Shown: positions 15,846 to 24,799 of the stretch, piece after piece | How the letters are laid out: each line of letters starts with the position of its first letter | How positions within the stretch are numbered: position 1 is the first letter of the stretch | Assembly (NCBI GenBank): GCA_009909005.1 | Contig: JAAAOG010000022.1 | Location: forward strand, 1-45,585 | Direction: 5' to 3' | Origin: Alphaproteobacteria bacterium | Lineage (GTDB): Bacteria; Pseudomonadota; Alphaproteobacteria; DSM-16000; Inquilinaceae | Length of the DNA: 45,585 nt | Translations under genes and position numbers: made by a program | Notes under the pieces: model-generated | Seen by the model: the letters and a program-made list of their open reading frames with translations, nothing else | Databases searched by the model: none | Told to the model about the DNA's origin: nothing

Positions 15846-16211
15846 GGGAGTCTCCGCTCTTCGGTGTCTGGTGGCTAGCCGACCCGCGATTCATGGCGCC
15901 TTTGACGGAGGCGGGCGGCATCCTCTTCACCAATGATACCCACCGCGAGTTGGGTCCGCCGGAGATTGGAGACAAGAACAGGGCTGTTCAACGCTAGCCC
16001 GACTTCAGCTATTCGGCGGTTTGGCGGAGGTTAAGGTGTTGATTCCCTTGAGGGCAACCCTCAAAGGTCGGCACCACAGGCGGGTGGCCAGGTCAGGGTC
16101 GGCGCGCGTTGCGGTGCAGCGTAGGGCATGCACATGTGCATGCCGACCCCGGCGGCCGGCGCGAGATCAGGCATGCAGCAAGCTGCATGCCCTACAGGCT
16201 GTGGCCGTGAC
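15846..16211. other. Intergenic region (366 bp) without a supportable gene
   Basis: This gap separates the RTX-like gene (transcribed leftwards) from the stop of atzF. It holds the upstream region of the RTX-like gene, a perfect 7-bp hairpin TTGAGGG-CAA-CCCTCAA at 16048-16064, and the palindromic element at 16121-16195. I found no convincing open frame. Confidence 0.6.
16121..16195. repeat. REP-like composite palindrome downstream of atzF
   Basis: GTAGGGCATGCA (16121-16132) and TGCATGCCCTAC (16184-16195) are perfect 12-bp inverted arms. Each arm is also part of its own hairpin: a perfect 20-bp palindrome at 16125-16144 and GGCATGCAGC-AA-GCTGCATGCC at 16170-16191. This nested structure with GTAGGG/CCCTAC ends is typical of repetitive extragenic palindromes. 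It begins just past the atzF stop and could end transcripts. Confidence 0.65.
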
Positions 16212-18062
16212 CTACCGGAAACCCGCGGCCGATCCGCCGCCCGCCTCGGCGGCGAGGAAGGTGCGCCAGCTGCCGTACTCCGTGATGTCGTGGGCGCCGG
16301 CGGCGGCGTGGGCTTCGCAGAGGAAGCCCTTGACGCGCTCGCCGGTCTCCAGTTCGACGGTGCCGATGGCGAGCGGCGGCGGCACGGCGGCGACGAGGCT
16401 GCCGAGGCCGGCGGCGGGCAGCGACCAGACCTCCACGGCGATGGCGGCCCCGCCCGACACGGCGCGGACGAGGCCCGGCCGGTCCGGCGGGCCGCCGGGC
16501 AGGGCGTAGAAGCGGTAAAGCGGCGCCGTCAGGCATTGATGCACCAGCGCGCCGCCGCGACCGGTCAACTCCGCATTCAGCGGCATGCCGCTCATATGCG
16601 CGCCGCACACGGCGATCGGGATGCGGTCGCCGCCGGCTCCGTGCGGGGCGGACCCCGTCGATGGATCGTCCGCCGGCGGCAGCCGCGTCTCGCCGGCGCC
16701 GAGCGTCAGCCCGGTTGCGGCGTGATAGCGCCCGGCCAGCGCCAGCAGCGCCCGGTCGCGGAAGGCCGGGGCCGACAGCGTGATGCCGAAGGGCAGGCCG
16801 TCGCCCTGCCGGCCGGAGGGCACCGCCACGGCGCACAGATCCAGCAGGTTCATGAAGTTGGTGTAGAAGCCGAGATTGGTGTTGAGCCGGATCGGATCGT
16901 CGAGCACCTGCGCGATCGTGTAGATCGTCCCGGCGGTCGGCGTCGCCAGCACGTCGATCGCCTGCCAGACCGGCTCCACCGCCCGCCGCAGCTCGGCCAG
17001 GCGGTATTGCGCGGCAAAGGCGTCGGTCGCCGAATAGCGCGCGGCGCCGGCGATGATCTCCCGCGTGACCGGGTGCAGGGCGTCCGGCCGCGCATCGAAA
17101 AAGTCGCGGATGGCGGCATGGCGCTCCGCCACCCAGGGCCCGCCATAGAGCAGTGCGGCGGTCTCGGCAAAGGGGCCGAAATCGATCTCCACCGGTTCGG
17201 CACCGAGACCGGCCAGCCGCGCCACGGCCTCCTCGAACAGAAGCGGGGTTTCCGGATTGCCGAAAAAGGCCAGCTGGTCGGGCCGCGGCACGCCGATGCG
17301 CAGCTCTTGCGGCCCTGACCGGGCTGCCGACTGCACCGGCGGCGCCGGCCGGGCAAAAGCGTCCGCCGGGTCATAGACGGCCATCACGTCCAACACCGCC
17401 ACGGCATCGGCGCAGGTCGCGGCGAAGACCGAGACGCAATCGAGGCTGCGGCAGGCCGGCACCACGCCGCGGGCGCTGAGCAGCCCGCGGGTCGGCTTCA
17501 GCCCGACGACATTGTTGAATGCCGCCGGGATGCGGCCGGAGCCGGCGGTGTCGGTCCCCAGGGCGAAGCTCACCAGGCCCGCCGCCACGGCGACGCCCGA
17601 CCCGGCGCTCGACCCGCCCGGCACATAGCAGGGGTCGATGGCGTTAAGGCAGACGCCATAGGGCGAGCGGACCCCGACAAGGCCGGTGGCGAACTGGTCG
17701 AGATTGGTCTTGCCGATCAGGAGCGCGCCGGCATCCAGAAGGGCCTGTACCGCCGGTGCGGTTTCCTTCGGGACATAGGCAAAGTCCGGGCAGGCGGCGG
17801 TGGTCGGCAGGCCGGCCACGTCGATATTGTCCTTGACGGCGAAGGGCACGCCGTAGAGCGGCAGCCCGTCCGGCCCCCGCGCCTCCAGCGCCCGGGCCGC
17901 GTCCATCACCTCGGCCTCCGGCACAAGGTGGATCCAGACCGCCTCGTCCGGATAGCCGCTGATCCGTTCCAGCACCGCCCGCGCCAGCGCCGTCGGCGTC
18001 AGGCCGGCCCGGCGCTGCGCCGCCAGGCTCGCGAGGTCGAGGCTCTCCGGCAATCCGCTCAC
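16212..18062 (-). CDS. atzF: Allophanate hydrolase
   Basis: This is an amidase-signature enzyme that hydrolyses allophanate to ammonia and CO2, the last step of biuret, cyanurate and related catabolism. With a GTG start it has 616 residues, near the usual ~600. The catalytic triad is visible: Lys77 (PFAVKDN), cis-Ser151 (GGSSAGSG) and nucleophile Ser175 (GTDTAGSGR). The C-terminal ~130 residues form the AtzF-specific domain, including SGMPLNAELTGRGG and ITEYGSWRTFLA. I prefer the GTG at 18062 because AAGGAG lies seven bases upstream; the ATG at 18083 has no Shine-Dalgarno. A sigma-54-type promoter and a palindromic operator precede it. It is divergent from the ABC transporter operon. Confidence 0.92.
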   Translation of the reverse strand: MSGLPESLDLASLAAQRRAGLTPTALARAVLERISGYPDEAVWIHLVPEAEVMDAARALEARGPDGLPLYGVPFAVKDNIDVAGLPTTAACPDFAYVPKETAPAVQALLDAGALLIGKTNLDQFATGLVGVRSPYGVCLNAIDPCYVPGGSSAGSGVAVAAGLVSFALGTDTAGSGRIPAAFNNVVGLKPTRGLLSARGVVPACRSLDCVSVFAATCADAVAVLDVMAVYDPADAFARPAPPVQSAARSGPQELRIGVPRPDQLAFFGNPETPLLFEEAVARLAGLGAEPVEIDFGPFAETAALLYGGPWVAERHAAIRDFFDARPDALHPVTREIIAGAARYSATDAFAAQYRLAELRRAVEPVWQAIDVLATPTAGTIYTIAQVLDDPIRLNTNLGFYTNFMNLLDLCAVAVPSGRQGDGLPFGITLSAPAFRDRALLALAGRYHAATGLTLGAGETRLPPADDPSTGSAPHGAGGDRIPIAVCGAHMSGMPLNAELTGRGGALVHQCLTAPLYRFYALPGGPPDRPGLVRAVSGGAAIAVEVWSLPAAGLGSLVAAVPPPLAIGTVELETGERVKGFLCEAHAAAGAHDITEYGSWRTFLAAEAGGGSAAGFR

Positions 18063-18118
18063 CACGCCGCTCCTTCGATCCATAGGGCCGGGGCTCTCAA
18101 GGGCCCCCCTCACGGGAC

Positions 18119-18134
18119 AGCAAGCGACGGGCCA
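18119..18134 (-). promoter_or_regulatory. Candidate sigma-54 promoter for atzF
   Basis: On the minus strand, TGGCCC-GTCGC-TTGCT matches the sigma-54 consensus TGGCAC-N5-TTGCW with one mismatch and the obligatory GG-N10-GC spacing. Transcription would start about 12 bp downstream, giving a leader of roughly 45 nt to the GTG start. This position also argues against translation starting further upstream. Confidence 0.55.
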
Positions 18135-18234
18135 ATCCGGCCGGCCCTTGCCCGCCGCAAACCCGGCCACGATAACCCCGCCTGCGCGCCCCTCGGGCGT
18201 CCCCGCCCTGCATAAAATGTCGACATTGCTGACC

Positions 18235-18250
18235 ATATTGCATGCAATAT
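18235..18250. promoter_or_regulatory. Perfect 16-bp palindromic operator in the atzF-transporter intergenic region
   Basis: ATATTGCATGCAATAT is a perfect palindrome with core TTGCATGCAA. Closely similar copies occur at 18304-18313 and twice at 25641-25662. It is about 100 bp upstream of the -24 element of the atzF promoter. The GntR/FCD regulator of this island is the natural candidate to bind it; a sigma-54 activator is the alternative. Confidence 0.6.
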
Positions 18251-18294
18251 CTTCAGCAGTCAAGCGTGCACTGTCTTAAACAACTGTTTCACAA

Positions 18295-18313
18295 TATAAT
18301 TTTTTGCATGCAA
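18295..18313 (+). promoter_or_regulatory. TATAAT box abutting a TTGCATGCAA operator
   Basis: A perfect -10 hexamer, TATAAT, at 18295-18300 is followed three bases later by the palindrome TTGCATGCAA (18304-18313), which would overlap the transcription start. No good -35 is present (TGTCTT at 17-bp spacing). A bound repressor would block this promoter, which would read towards the transporter operon with a leader of ~250 nt. Confidence 0.45.
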
Positions 18314-18506
18314 CATGGCGCCGGGCGTCGGCCAAAGCGGTATCGGCGCCTCTCCGGTCACCGGATGGTCAAGGATTTCCCCGGCCTTCGACCTTCGGTA
18401 CCGGACTCAGCGACTGCCCGCGGAATGAGCATGCGCCGGACGACGTGTCGCGCCCTGCCCGCCCGGAGATCGATGCCGCACAGGACTTTGCGCCGCCCGG
18501 TCAAAC

Positions 18507-18522
18507 TGGCCCGAACCTTGCG
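18507..18522 (+). promoter_or_regulatory. Candidate sigma-54 promoter for the first ABC transporter operon
   Basis: TGGCCC-GAACC-TTGCG has GG-N10-GC spacing and matches the sigma-54 consensus at all but two positions. The predicted start is near 18533, 33 nt before the ATG at 18566, with the Shine-Dalgarno GAGGAG in between. The geometry relative to the start codon is like that of the other two sigma-54-type sites in this island. Confidence 0.45.
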
Positions 18523-18565
18523 GACACCCCCGGCAAAAGCAGGCTCTGGCGAGGAGAGACCAGTG

Positions 18566-20182
18566 ATGGACAGACGCGATCTTCTGAAGGCAATGGCGGT
18601 GACGGGCGGGCTGCTGCCCATGCTGAAATACCTGCCGGCCAGCGCCGCCGGGCGCGAAGGCACGCTGCTGGTGGTGACCGGCTTCGGCCCGAACAGCATG
18701 GACATCCAGCGCTCCGGCTCCAACCGGCCGAGCTACCAGATCGCCGTCAACCTCTATGACCGGCTGCTCACCTATGGCCGGAGCGAACGCCCCGACGGGT
18801 CGATCAGCTATGACTATGCCACGCTGGCGCCGGAGCTTGCCGAGAGCTGGGAGGTCGCGGCCGACGGCATGTCGGCGACCTTTAACCTGCGTCGCGACGC
18901 CACCTTCTGGGACGGGACCCCCGTCACCGCGGCCGATGTCAAATGGTCCTTCGACCGCGCGGTGTCGGTCGGCGGCTTCCCGACGGTGCAGATGCGGGCC
19001 GGCTCGCTGGAGAACCCGGAGCAGTTCGTCGCCGTCGACGACCACACCTTCCGCATCGACTTCATCCGGCCGAGCAAGCTGACCCTGCCGGACCTCGCCG
19101 TGCCGGTGCCGATCATCATCAATTCCACCATCGCCCGCGCCAACGCCACCGACGACGATCCCTGGGCCACCGAGTATCTGCACCGCAACCCGGCCGGCAG
19201 CGGCGCCTTCATGCTGGAGCGCTGGGACCCCGGGCAGCAGGTCGTCTATCGCCGCAACGACAATTGGGCGAGCGGGACGGTCCCGGCTGTCGAGCGGGTG
19301 ATCATCCGCGAGGTGCCCTCGGCCTCGACCCGCCGGGCGCTGCTGGAGCGCGGCGATGCGGATGTCTCGCTCGACCTGCCGCCGCGCGACACGTCCGAGC
19401 TGATCGCGGCCGGCGGGCTGCAGGTTACCGGCGTGCCGATCGAGAATTGCGTCCATGCGCTCGGCATCAACGTCGCCATCCCGCCCTTCGACGATGTCCG
19501 GGTCCGCCAGGCCGTCGCCTATGCGATCCCCTATGAGGAGATCTTCCGCAGCGCCGCCTACCAGCGGGGCGTGCCGATGTACGGCGCCACCTCGCCGACG
19601 CCCAGTTCGACCGCCTGGCCGCAGCCCTTCCCCTATGCCACCGACCATGACCGGGCCCGCGCCCTGCTGGCCGAAGCCGGCCTCGCCGACGGCTTCGACG
19701 TGCCTCTGGCTTTCAATATGGGGCTGGCGCAATGGACCGAGCCGACGGCCCTGCTCATTCAGGAAGGCCTGGGCCGGGTGGGCATTCGCGCGACGCTCGA
19801 CCGGGTGCCGGGCGCCAATTGGCGGACGCGCGCCATGGTCGACAAGAGCCTGCCCTTGCACCTGAAGAACTTCGGCGGCTGGCTGAACTATCCCGACTAT
19901 TACTTCTATTGGGTCTATCAGTCCGACCGGCTGTTCAATTCAATGAACTATGCCAATGCCGAGGTCGATTCCCTGGTCGACACGACCCTCCACATGGAGG
20001 TCGACGATCCCGATTATGCGCCGAACATCCGGCGGATGATCCAGATTGCCATGGAGGAGGTGCCGCTGGTTCCGCTCTGGCAGCCGTTCCTGGACGTCGC
20101 CATGCAGACCGATGTCGAGGGTTACGAGTACTGGTTCCACCGCCAACTCGACGCCCGGCCGCTGCGCAAGGCGACCGACTAA
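18566..20182 (+). CDS. ABC transporter substrate-binding protein, peptide/nickel type (SBP family 5)
   Basis: A 538-residue periplasmic binding protein. The N terminus, MDRRDLLKAMAVTGGLLPML, has a twin-arginine-like RRDLLK motif and a hydrophobic segment ending near SAAG. The body shows SBP_bac_5 landmarks: LAPELAESWEVAADGMSATFNLRRD, then FWDGTPVTAADVKWSFDRAV, and a late FDDVRVRQAVAYAIPYEEI. It captures an oligopeptide or another small nitrogen compound for the permease genes downstream. The location beside atzF and the shared regulatory sites suggest a ureide-like ligand rather than a peptide (inference). GAGGAG precedes the ATG at 18566; the open frame extends further upstream but without support. 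Confidence 0.9.
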   Translation: MDRRDLLKAMAVTGGLLPMLKYLPASAAGREGTLLVVTGFGPNSMDIQRSGSNRPSYQIAVNLYDRLLTYGRSERPDGSISYDYATLAPELAESWEVAADGMSATFNLRRDATFWDGTPVTAADVKWSFDRAVSVGGFPTVQMRAGSLENPEQFVAVDDHTFRIDFIRPSKLTLPDLAVPVPIIINSTIARANATDDDPWATEYLHRNPAGSGAFMLERWDPGQQVVYRRNDNWASGTVPAVERVIIREVPSASTRRALLERGDADVSLDLPPRDTSELIAAGGLQVTGVPIENCVHALGINVAIPPFDDVRVRQAVAYAIPYEEIFRSAAYQRGVPMYGATSPTPSSTAWPQPFPYATDHDRARALLAEAGLADGFDVPLAFNMGLAQWTEPTALLIQEGLGRVGIRATLDRVPGANWRTRAMVDKSLPLHLKNFGGWLNYPDYYFYWVYQSDRLFNSMNYANAEVDSLVDTTLHMEVDDPDYAPNIRRMIQIAMEEVPLVPLWQPFLDVAMQTDVEGYEYWFHRQLDARPLRKATD

Positions 20183-20266
20183 ATCCGTGTCGCAGACGCG
20201 AACGGAATGCACCCGGTTCTGCTTCGGCAGGCTTCGAGCCCAATTCGCGTCGCTCCACTCGTTCGT

Positions 20267-20337
20267 GTCATTCCCGCGAAAGTGGGAATCCATTCCGTGA
20301 GGTTGATTTCTGGATCCCCGCTTCCGCGGGGATGACA
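20267..20337. repeat. REP-like 71-bp element with two hairpins
   Basis: The element is bounded by TGTCAT and ATGACA and contains two hairpins: ATTCCC-GCGAAAGT-GGGAAT (20270-20289) and ATCCCCGC-TTCC-GCGGGGAT (20314-20333). This 'cattcccgcgaaag...ccgcggggatgaca' type is a common dispersed repeat in proteobacteria. It sits between the binding-protein gene and its permease genes, where it could lower downstream expression or protect the upstream mRNA. A shorter relative is at 28344-28384. Confidence 0.8.
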
Positions 20338-20372
20338 GTTTGAGGATTAACCCTGGAGATCAGGAGGACGAC

Positions 20373-21392
20373 ATGGCCCGGCTGATCATGATCCTGCGCC
20401 GCTTCGGCCAGGCCTTGCCGACCCTGGTCGGCATCATCGTCGTCACCTTCCTTCTCACCCGCGCTTTGCCCGGCGACCCGGCCGCCTATTTCGCCGGGGC
20501 CGCGGCGGACGCGGAGTCGATCGAAGAGGTGCGGGTGATGCTGGGGCTGGACCGCAGCCTGCCCGAGCAGTTCTGGATCTATCTCGGCGACCTGGCGCAG
20601 GGCGATCTCGGCATGTCGATCAGCACCGGCCAGCCGGTCCTGACAGAGATCCTGACCCGGCTGCCGGCCTCGCTGGAGCTGACGCTGACCGGCCTGCTGA
20701 TTGCCGTGGTGATCGCCCTGCCGCTGGGGATCCTGGCGGCGACGCGGCCCGGCAGCTGGGTCGACCATCTCTGCCGGCTGATCGTGACGGCCGGGGTCTC
20801 CCTGCCGATCTTCTTTACCGGACTGTTCCTCGTCTACATCTTCTACTATCTGGCCGGCTGGGCGCCGTCGCCGCTCGGCCGGCTCGACATTTTCTTCCTG
20901 CCGCCGCCGCACGTCACCGGCTTCTACACCATCGACGCCCTGCTTGCCGGGGATGTGGAAACTTTCCAGGCAGCCCTGGCACAGCTGGCTTTGCCGGCGC
21001 TGACGCTGGCCATCTTCGCACTGGCGCCGCTTGCCCGCATGACCCGCGCATCGATGCTGCAGGTCCTGTCGAGCGATTTCGTCCGCACCGCCCGGGCCAA
21101 CGGCCTGCCGCCGGGCCAGGTGCTCTCCACCTACGCCTTTCCCAACGCCCTGCTGCCCATCCTGACCACGCTGGGCATGGTCTTTTCCTTTCTGCTCGGC
21201 GCCAATGTGCTGGTCGAGAAGGTCTTCGCCTGGCCGGGCATCGGGTCCTTCGCCATCGAGGCGCTGATCGTCTCCGACTATGCCGCCGTGCAGGGCTTCG
21301 TGCTGGCCATGGCGCTGCTGTTCGTCGGCCTGAACCTGGCGATCGACATCGCCTACACCGTGATCGATCCCCGCGTCAGCCTGGATGCGTGA
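20373..21392 (+). CDS. ABC transporter permease, DppB/OppB type
   Basis: A 339-residue inner-membrane protein with six predicted helices. It begins ILRRFGQALPTLVGIIVVTFLLTRALPGDP, the standard DppB-type first helix and GDP motif, and ends with the usual DIAYTVIDPRVSLD. The cytoplasmic coupling loop is visible as ARANGLPPGQVLSTYAFPNA, close to the EAA consensus. It pairs with the following permease to form the channel. The ATG at 20373 has AGGAGG six bases upstream. It follows the REP element and is 17 bp from the next gene. Confidence 0.92.
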   Translation: MARLIMILRRFGQALPTLVGIIVVTFLLTRALPGDPAAYFAGAAADAESIEEVRVMLGLDRSLPEQFWIYLGDLAQGDLGMSISTGQPVLTEILTRLPASLELTLTGLLIAVVIALPLGILAATRPGSWVDHLCRLIVTAGVSLPIFFTGLFLVYIFYYLAGWAPSPLGRLDIFFLPPPHVTGFYTIDALLAGDVETFQAALAQLALPALTLAIFALAPLARMTRASMLQVLSSDFVRTARANGLPPGQVLSTYAFPNALLPILTTLGMVFSFLLGANVLVEKVFAWPGIGSFAIEALIVSDYAAVQGFVLAMALLFVGLNLAIDIAYTVIDPRVSLDA

Positions 21393-21409
21393 GGGAGGAG
21401 GCCTGAGCG

Positions 21410-22258
21410 ATGACCGCCGAAGCGCTGCGCCATGCCCGCTATGTCGTCACCGAAAACCCGGTGACGCTGGTCGCCTTCACCCTGTTCACGCTTCTGGTCA
21501 CGGCGGCCCTGTTCGGCCCGCTGCTGGTGCCGTACGACCCTTTGGCCACCAACACGCTGGTCGCACTGCAGCCGCCCTCCTGGGACCATTGGTTCGGCAC
21601 CGACCATCTCGGCCGCGACGTGTTCAGCCGCGTCGTGGTGGCCGCCCGCCTGGACCTGGCGATCGCGGTGTCGGCTGTGGCGCTGTCCTTCGTCGTCGGC
21701 AGCGTGATCGGCTCCATCGCCGGCTATTATGGCGGCTGGGCCGACCGCATCATCAGCCGGCTGGTCGACACCGTCATGGCGTTCCCGCTCTTCGTGCTGG
21801 CCATGGGCATCGTCGCGGCGATGGGCAACACGGTGGAGAACGTCGTCTACGCCACCGCCATCATCAACCTGCCCTTCTACGCCCGCATGGCGCGGGCCGA
21901 GGTGAATGTCCGCCGCAATGCCGGCTGGGTCGCCGCCGCCCGGCTGTCCGGCAACAGCGGCGCCCGGGTGCTGGCCTGTCACCTGTTCCCCAACGTGCTG
22001 CCGCCGATGATGGTGCAGGTCTCGCTCAATCTCGGCTGGGCGATCCTCAACGCCGCCGGCCTGTCCTTCATCGGCCTGGGCGTGACGCCGCCGACCCCGG
22101 AATGGGGGATCATGGTGGCGGAGGGCGCCAATTACATCGTCTCCGGCCAATGGTGGCTGGCGCTGTTCCCGGGCCTGGCGCTGATGCTGGCCGTCTTCAC
22201 CTTCAACCTGATGGGCGACGGGTTGCGCGACCTGATCGACCCGCAACGCCGCACCTGA
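21410..22258 (+). CDS. ABC transporter permease, DppC/OppC type
   Basis: A 282-residue permease. Typical DppC features are the N-terminal single helix (VAFTLFTLLVTAALFGPLL), the periplasmic WFGTDHLGRDVFSRVV segment, the pore helices, the EAA loop (AARLSGNSGARVLACHLFPN) and the closing LMGDGLRDLIDPQ. It partners the preceding DppB-type permease. The start at 21410 has GGGAGGAGG upstream, and the gene ends 16 bp before the ATPase gene, so the operon is tightly packed. Confidence 0.92.
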   Translation: MTAEALRHARYVVTENPVTLVAFTLFTLLVTAALFGPLLVPYDPLATNTLVALQPPSWDHWFGTDHLGRDVFSRVVVAARLDLAIAVSAVALSFVVGSVIGSIAGYYGGWADRIISRLVDTVMAFPLFVLAMGIVAAMGNTVENVVYATAIINLPFYARMARAEVNVRRNAGWVAAARLSGNSGARVLACHLFPNVLPPMMVQVSLNLGWAILNAAGLSFIGLGVTPPTPEWGIMVAEGANYIVSGQWWLALFPGLALMLAVFTFNLMGDGLRDLIDPQRRT

Positions 22259-22274
22259 GGGAGGGCGACCGGCC

Positions 22275-24083
22275 ATGACCAGCGTCCCGCTGCTGACCAT
22301 CGACGAGCTGTCGGTCGCCTTCAAGACCCGCAAGGGCACGGTGCAGGCCCTGCACGGCGTCTCCTTCACCCTGGAGAAGGGCGAGATCATCGGCCTGGTG
22401 GGCGAGAGCGGCTCGGGCAAATCGGTCACCGCCTACAACGTGCTCGGCCTGCTGGGGCCGGCGGCGCGGGTGACCGGCGGCCGCATCGGTTTCGGCGGCA
22501 TGACGATGACCACGGCGCGCGAGTCCGCGCTTCGCGAGATCCGCGGCCGCGAGATCTCGATGATCTTCCAGAACCCCCGCGGCGCCCTGAACCCCATCCG
22601 CCCGGTCGGCCGCCAGATCGAGGACGTGCTGCGCGAGCACTCCGATTTGCCGCGCCATAAACTCAAGGGCGCGGCCATCGACATGCTGCACCAGGTACGC
22701 ATCAACGAGCCCGAGCGGCGCTATGCGGCCTATCCGTTCGAGCTGTCGGGCGGCATGTGCCAGCGGGTGATGATCGCCATGGCTCTGGCCTGCGAGCCGG
22801 CCCTGCTGATCGCCGACGAGCCGACCACCGGGCTCGACGTCACCACGCAAAAGGCGATCATGGACCTGCTGGTCGAGCTGGCCCGGGCCCGGCACATGGC
22901 GACGCTGCTGATCACCCACGATCTGGGCATCGCGGCGCAATATTGCGACCGGATCATGGTGATGGAGAAGGGCCGGCTGGTCGAGGGCGGCGCCACCGCC
23001 GACCTGTTCCGCGCGCCCCGGCACCCCTATACCCGCAAGCTGATCGCCGCGACCCCCCGCCCCGACTCCACCCTGGCCGACCTGATCGCCAGCACCGGAA
23101 CCCCGGCAAGGCCGGCCGCGGAGGCGCCGGCGACCGCCGTGGCGCCGAACGCCGTGGAGCCGCTGCTCGAGGTCACCGACCTCGTCAAGGAGTACCCGCT
23201 GGCCGAGAAGACCAAAGCTTCGGGCTTGGGGCCGCTGCAGCGCTGGTTCGGCAGGACACCGCAAACCGCCGGAAAGGACGAGCCGGGGCAGCCTCCCGCA
23301 GGGGTCTTTCGCGCCGTGGACGGGGTTTCCTTCACGGTCATGCCGGGCGAGAGCGTCGGCCTGGTGGGCGAGTCCGGCTGCGGCAAGTCCACCACATCCA
23401 GCATGGTGGCGCGGCTCCTCGACCCGACCTCCGGTGCCATCCGCTTCGACGGCCAGGACATCGCCGCGGTGCCGGCCGGCCGTTTCGCGCGCTCGCCGCT
23501 GCGCGCCGGCATCCAGATGGTCTTCCAGGATCCGACCGACAGCCTCAACCCGCGCCACACCGCCTTTGCCGCGATTGCCGAGCCGATCCGGCGTCTGGCC
23601 ACTCCGGGCGACGGGCCCGCCCTGACCCGCCGCATCGAAGCCCTGGCCGACCGGGTCGGCCTGCCGCGGGAGCTGCTGTCGCGCTTTCCCCACCAGCTGT
23701 CCGGCGGGCAGAAGGCCCGTGTCGGCATCGCCCGGGCGATCGCCGTCGACCCCAAGCTGCTGATCCTCGACGAGCCGACCTCGGCCCTCGACGTCTCGGT
23801 GCAGGCGGTGGTGCTTGAGCTGCTCGACGGCCTGCGGCGGGAGCTCGGCATGAGCTATCTGTTCGTCAGCCACGACCTGAACGTCGTGCGGCTGCTCTGC
23901 CACCGGGTGCTGGTCATGCATCGCGGCCGGATCGTCGAATCCGGCCCGGCTGAGCGCCTGCTCACCAGCCCCGACCACCCGTATACGAAAGCGCTGATCG
24001 ACGCCGTCCCGCATTTCGTGCCCGACGGCGATCCCGCCGCCCCGACCCCCGAAGCCGCCGCCCTCAAACTGGCCGGGGAGTGA
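22275..24083 (+). CDS. Fused double ATPase subunit of a dipeptide-type ABC transporter (DppD-DppF fusion)
   Basis: The 602-residue protein contains two complete ABC ATPase domains. Domain 1 has Walker A GESGSGKS, signature LSGGMCQRV and Walker [13 protein letters not shown]; domain 2 has [20 protein letters not shown] and [12 protein letters not shown]. An Ala/Pro-rich linker of ~60 residues joins them. It powers the permease pair encoded upstream. Unlike the fused ATPase of the second operon, it lacks the Cys-rich oligopeptide-transporter C-terminal motif after either domain. It is the last gene of the operon; mazF follows in opposite orientation 12 bp later. Confidence 0.93.
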   Translation: MTSVPLLTIDELSVAFKTRKGTVQALHGVSFTLEKGEIIGLVGESGSGKSVTAYNVLGLLGPAARVTGGRIGFGGMTMTTARESALREIRGREISMIFQNPRGALNPIRPVGRQIEDVLREHSDLPRHKLKGAAIDMLHQVRINEPERRYAAYPFELSGGMCQRVMIAMALACEPALLIADEPTTGLDVTTQKAIMDLLVELARARHMATLLITHDLGIAAQYCDRIMVMEKGRLVEGGATADLFRAPRHPYTRKLIAATPRPDSTLADLIASTGTPARPAAEAPATAVAPNAVEPLLEVTDLVKEYPLAEKTKASGLGPLQRWFGRTPQTAGKDEPGQPPAGVFRAVDGVSFTVMPGESVGLVGESGCGKSTTSSMVARLLDPTSGAIRFDGQDIAAVPAGRFARSPLRAGIQMVFQDPTDSLNPRHTAFAAIAEPIRRLATPGDGPALTRRIEALADRVGLPRELLSRFPHQLSGGQKARVGIARAIAVDPKLLILDEPTSALDVSVQAVVLELLDGLRRELGMSYLFVSHDLNVVRLLCHRVLVMHRGRIVESGPAERLLTSPDHPYTKALIDAVPHFVPDGDPAAPTPEAAALKLAGE

Positions 24084-24095
24084 AAGGGCGGTGCA

Positions 24096-24425
24096 CTATG
24101 TCGTCAAAGTTTCAAGTCGGGCGACGACTTCGGCCATGACCATATCGTCGACTGCCTGACCGACAAATTCAATCCGACGCGCTTCTGCATCAATGGACTT
24201 GATTTGATCAACAAGGACCGCGCCTTGAATGCTCCCATTTTGGGGAAGAAGCACCTTCCACGGCCAATGCGCGGTGTTCGAAGTTATTGGACAAACCAAA
24301 ATGCAGTGTGACAATGCATTGTATTCAGCCGGAGTTATTACAAGAGCTGGCCGCCGCCCAGCCTGTTCATGCCCGATTTGCGGATTGAAGTTAATCCAAA
24401 CAAGATCCCCTCGATCAGGTATCAT
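24096..24425 (-). CDS. mazF: MazF/PemK-type toxin endoribonuclease
   Basis: A 109-residue protein with the MazF fold: start MIPDRGDLVWINFNPQIGHEQAGRRPALVI (G-D-[LI]-[VI]-W and GxEQxGxRPALV signatures), then CPITSN and VLVDQIKSID. These elements form the dimeric sequence-specific mRNA interferase of type II toxin-antitoxin systems. It overlaps mazE by 4 bp (24422-24425), the classic antitoxin-first arrangement with translational coupling. The pair sits in the nitrogen-salvage island between the transporter operon and the GntR gene and converges on the transporter operon. Confidence 0.92.
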   Translation of the reverse strand: MIPDRGDLVWINFNPQIGHEQAGRRPALVITPAEYNALSHCILVCPITSNTAHWPWKVLLPQNGSIQGAVLVDQIKSIDAEARRIEFVGQAVDDMVMAEVVARLETLTT

Positions 24426-24658
24426 AACTCTTCGCGACCCATCGGGGCATCGTCAAGAGGCGTCGGCGGAGTCAGGTTTTTTGCTTGGGCAACCAAATCC
24501 GCCAACCGATAGACCGGACGGCCCGGGCGGATCACAAGCGCACGATTCTCAATCTGTATGTCGATGGTGGCGCCGTCATGAAGGCCCAGGGTTTCGACTG
24601 CGATTTCTGGAAGCCGGACCGCACAGGACCCACCCCAAAGTCCAACTTGCGAACGCAT
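24422..24658 (-). CDS. mazE: MazE/AbrB-type antitoxin
   Basis: A 78-residue antitoxin. The N-terminal half is an AbrB/SpoVT-like swapped-hairpin DNA-binding domain (VGLWGGSCAVRLPEIAVETL, then GATIDIQIENRALVIRP). The C-terminal part (RLADLVAQAKNLTPPTPLD) would wrap around and block the MazF active site. The start ATG at 24658 has a strong Shine-Dalgarno (GGAGGG). It is expected to autorepress its promoter, which contains a short AT-rich palindrome. Confidence 0.9.
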   Translation of the reverse strand: MRSQVGLWGGSCAVRLPEIAVETLGLHDGATIDIQIENRALVIRPGRPVYRLADLVAQAKNLTPPTPLDDAPMGREEL

Positions 24659-24680
24659 GATGTCCCTCCGTCCCGGACTG

Positions 24681-24713
24681 ATTATACATAGGATATAGTA
24701 TATAGATCATCAA
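24681..24713 (-). promoter_or_regulatory. AT-rich promoter/operator region of mazEF
   Basis: On the minus strand there is a TATAAT hexamer (24681-24686) and a second possible -10 (TATGTA) spaced 17 bp from TTGATG (24708-24713). The 11-bp palindrome ATATAGTATAT (24693-24703) lies between and is a likely MazE operator. Confidence 0.45.
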
Positions 24714-24799
24714 GCGCATCATGATGAGTTCGCCTGTCGGACAGTCGCAGTTAAAGCCGCACCGACTTCAATGCCCAAAGGACGAGCTTTCCTGCCCCA

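Noticed and set aside
16121-16195. Phage or integrative element attachment site
   Set aside because: No integrase, tRNA gene or direct-repeat partner is nearby; the structure is better explained as a REP-type palindrome.
18242-18565. Upstream in-frame extension of the first binding-protein gene
   Set aside because: The segment is Arg/Pro-rich, covers the operator and the sigma-54-type promoter, and would hide the twin-arginine-like signal that begins at 18566.
18314-18565. Possible guanidine-type riboswitch in the transporter leader
   Set aside because: I could not find the conserved guanidine-riboswitch segments, and the sigma-54-type site would start transcription downstream of most of this leader.
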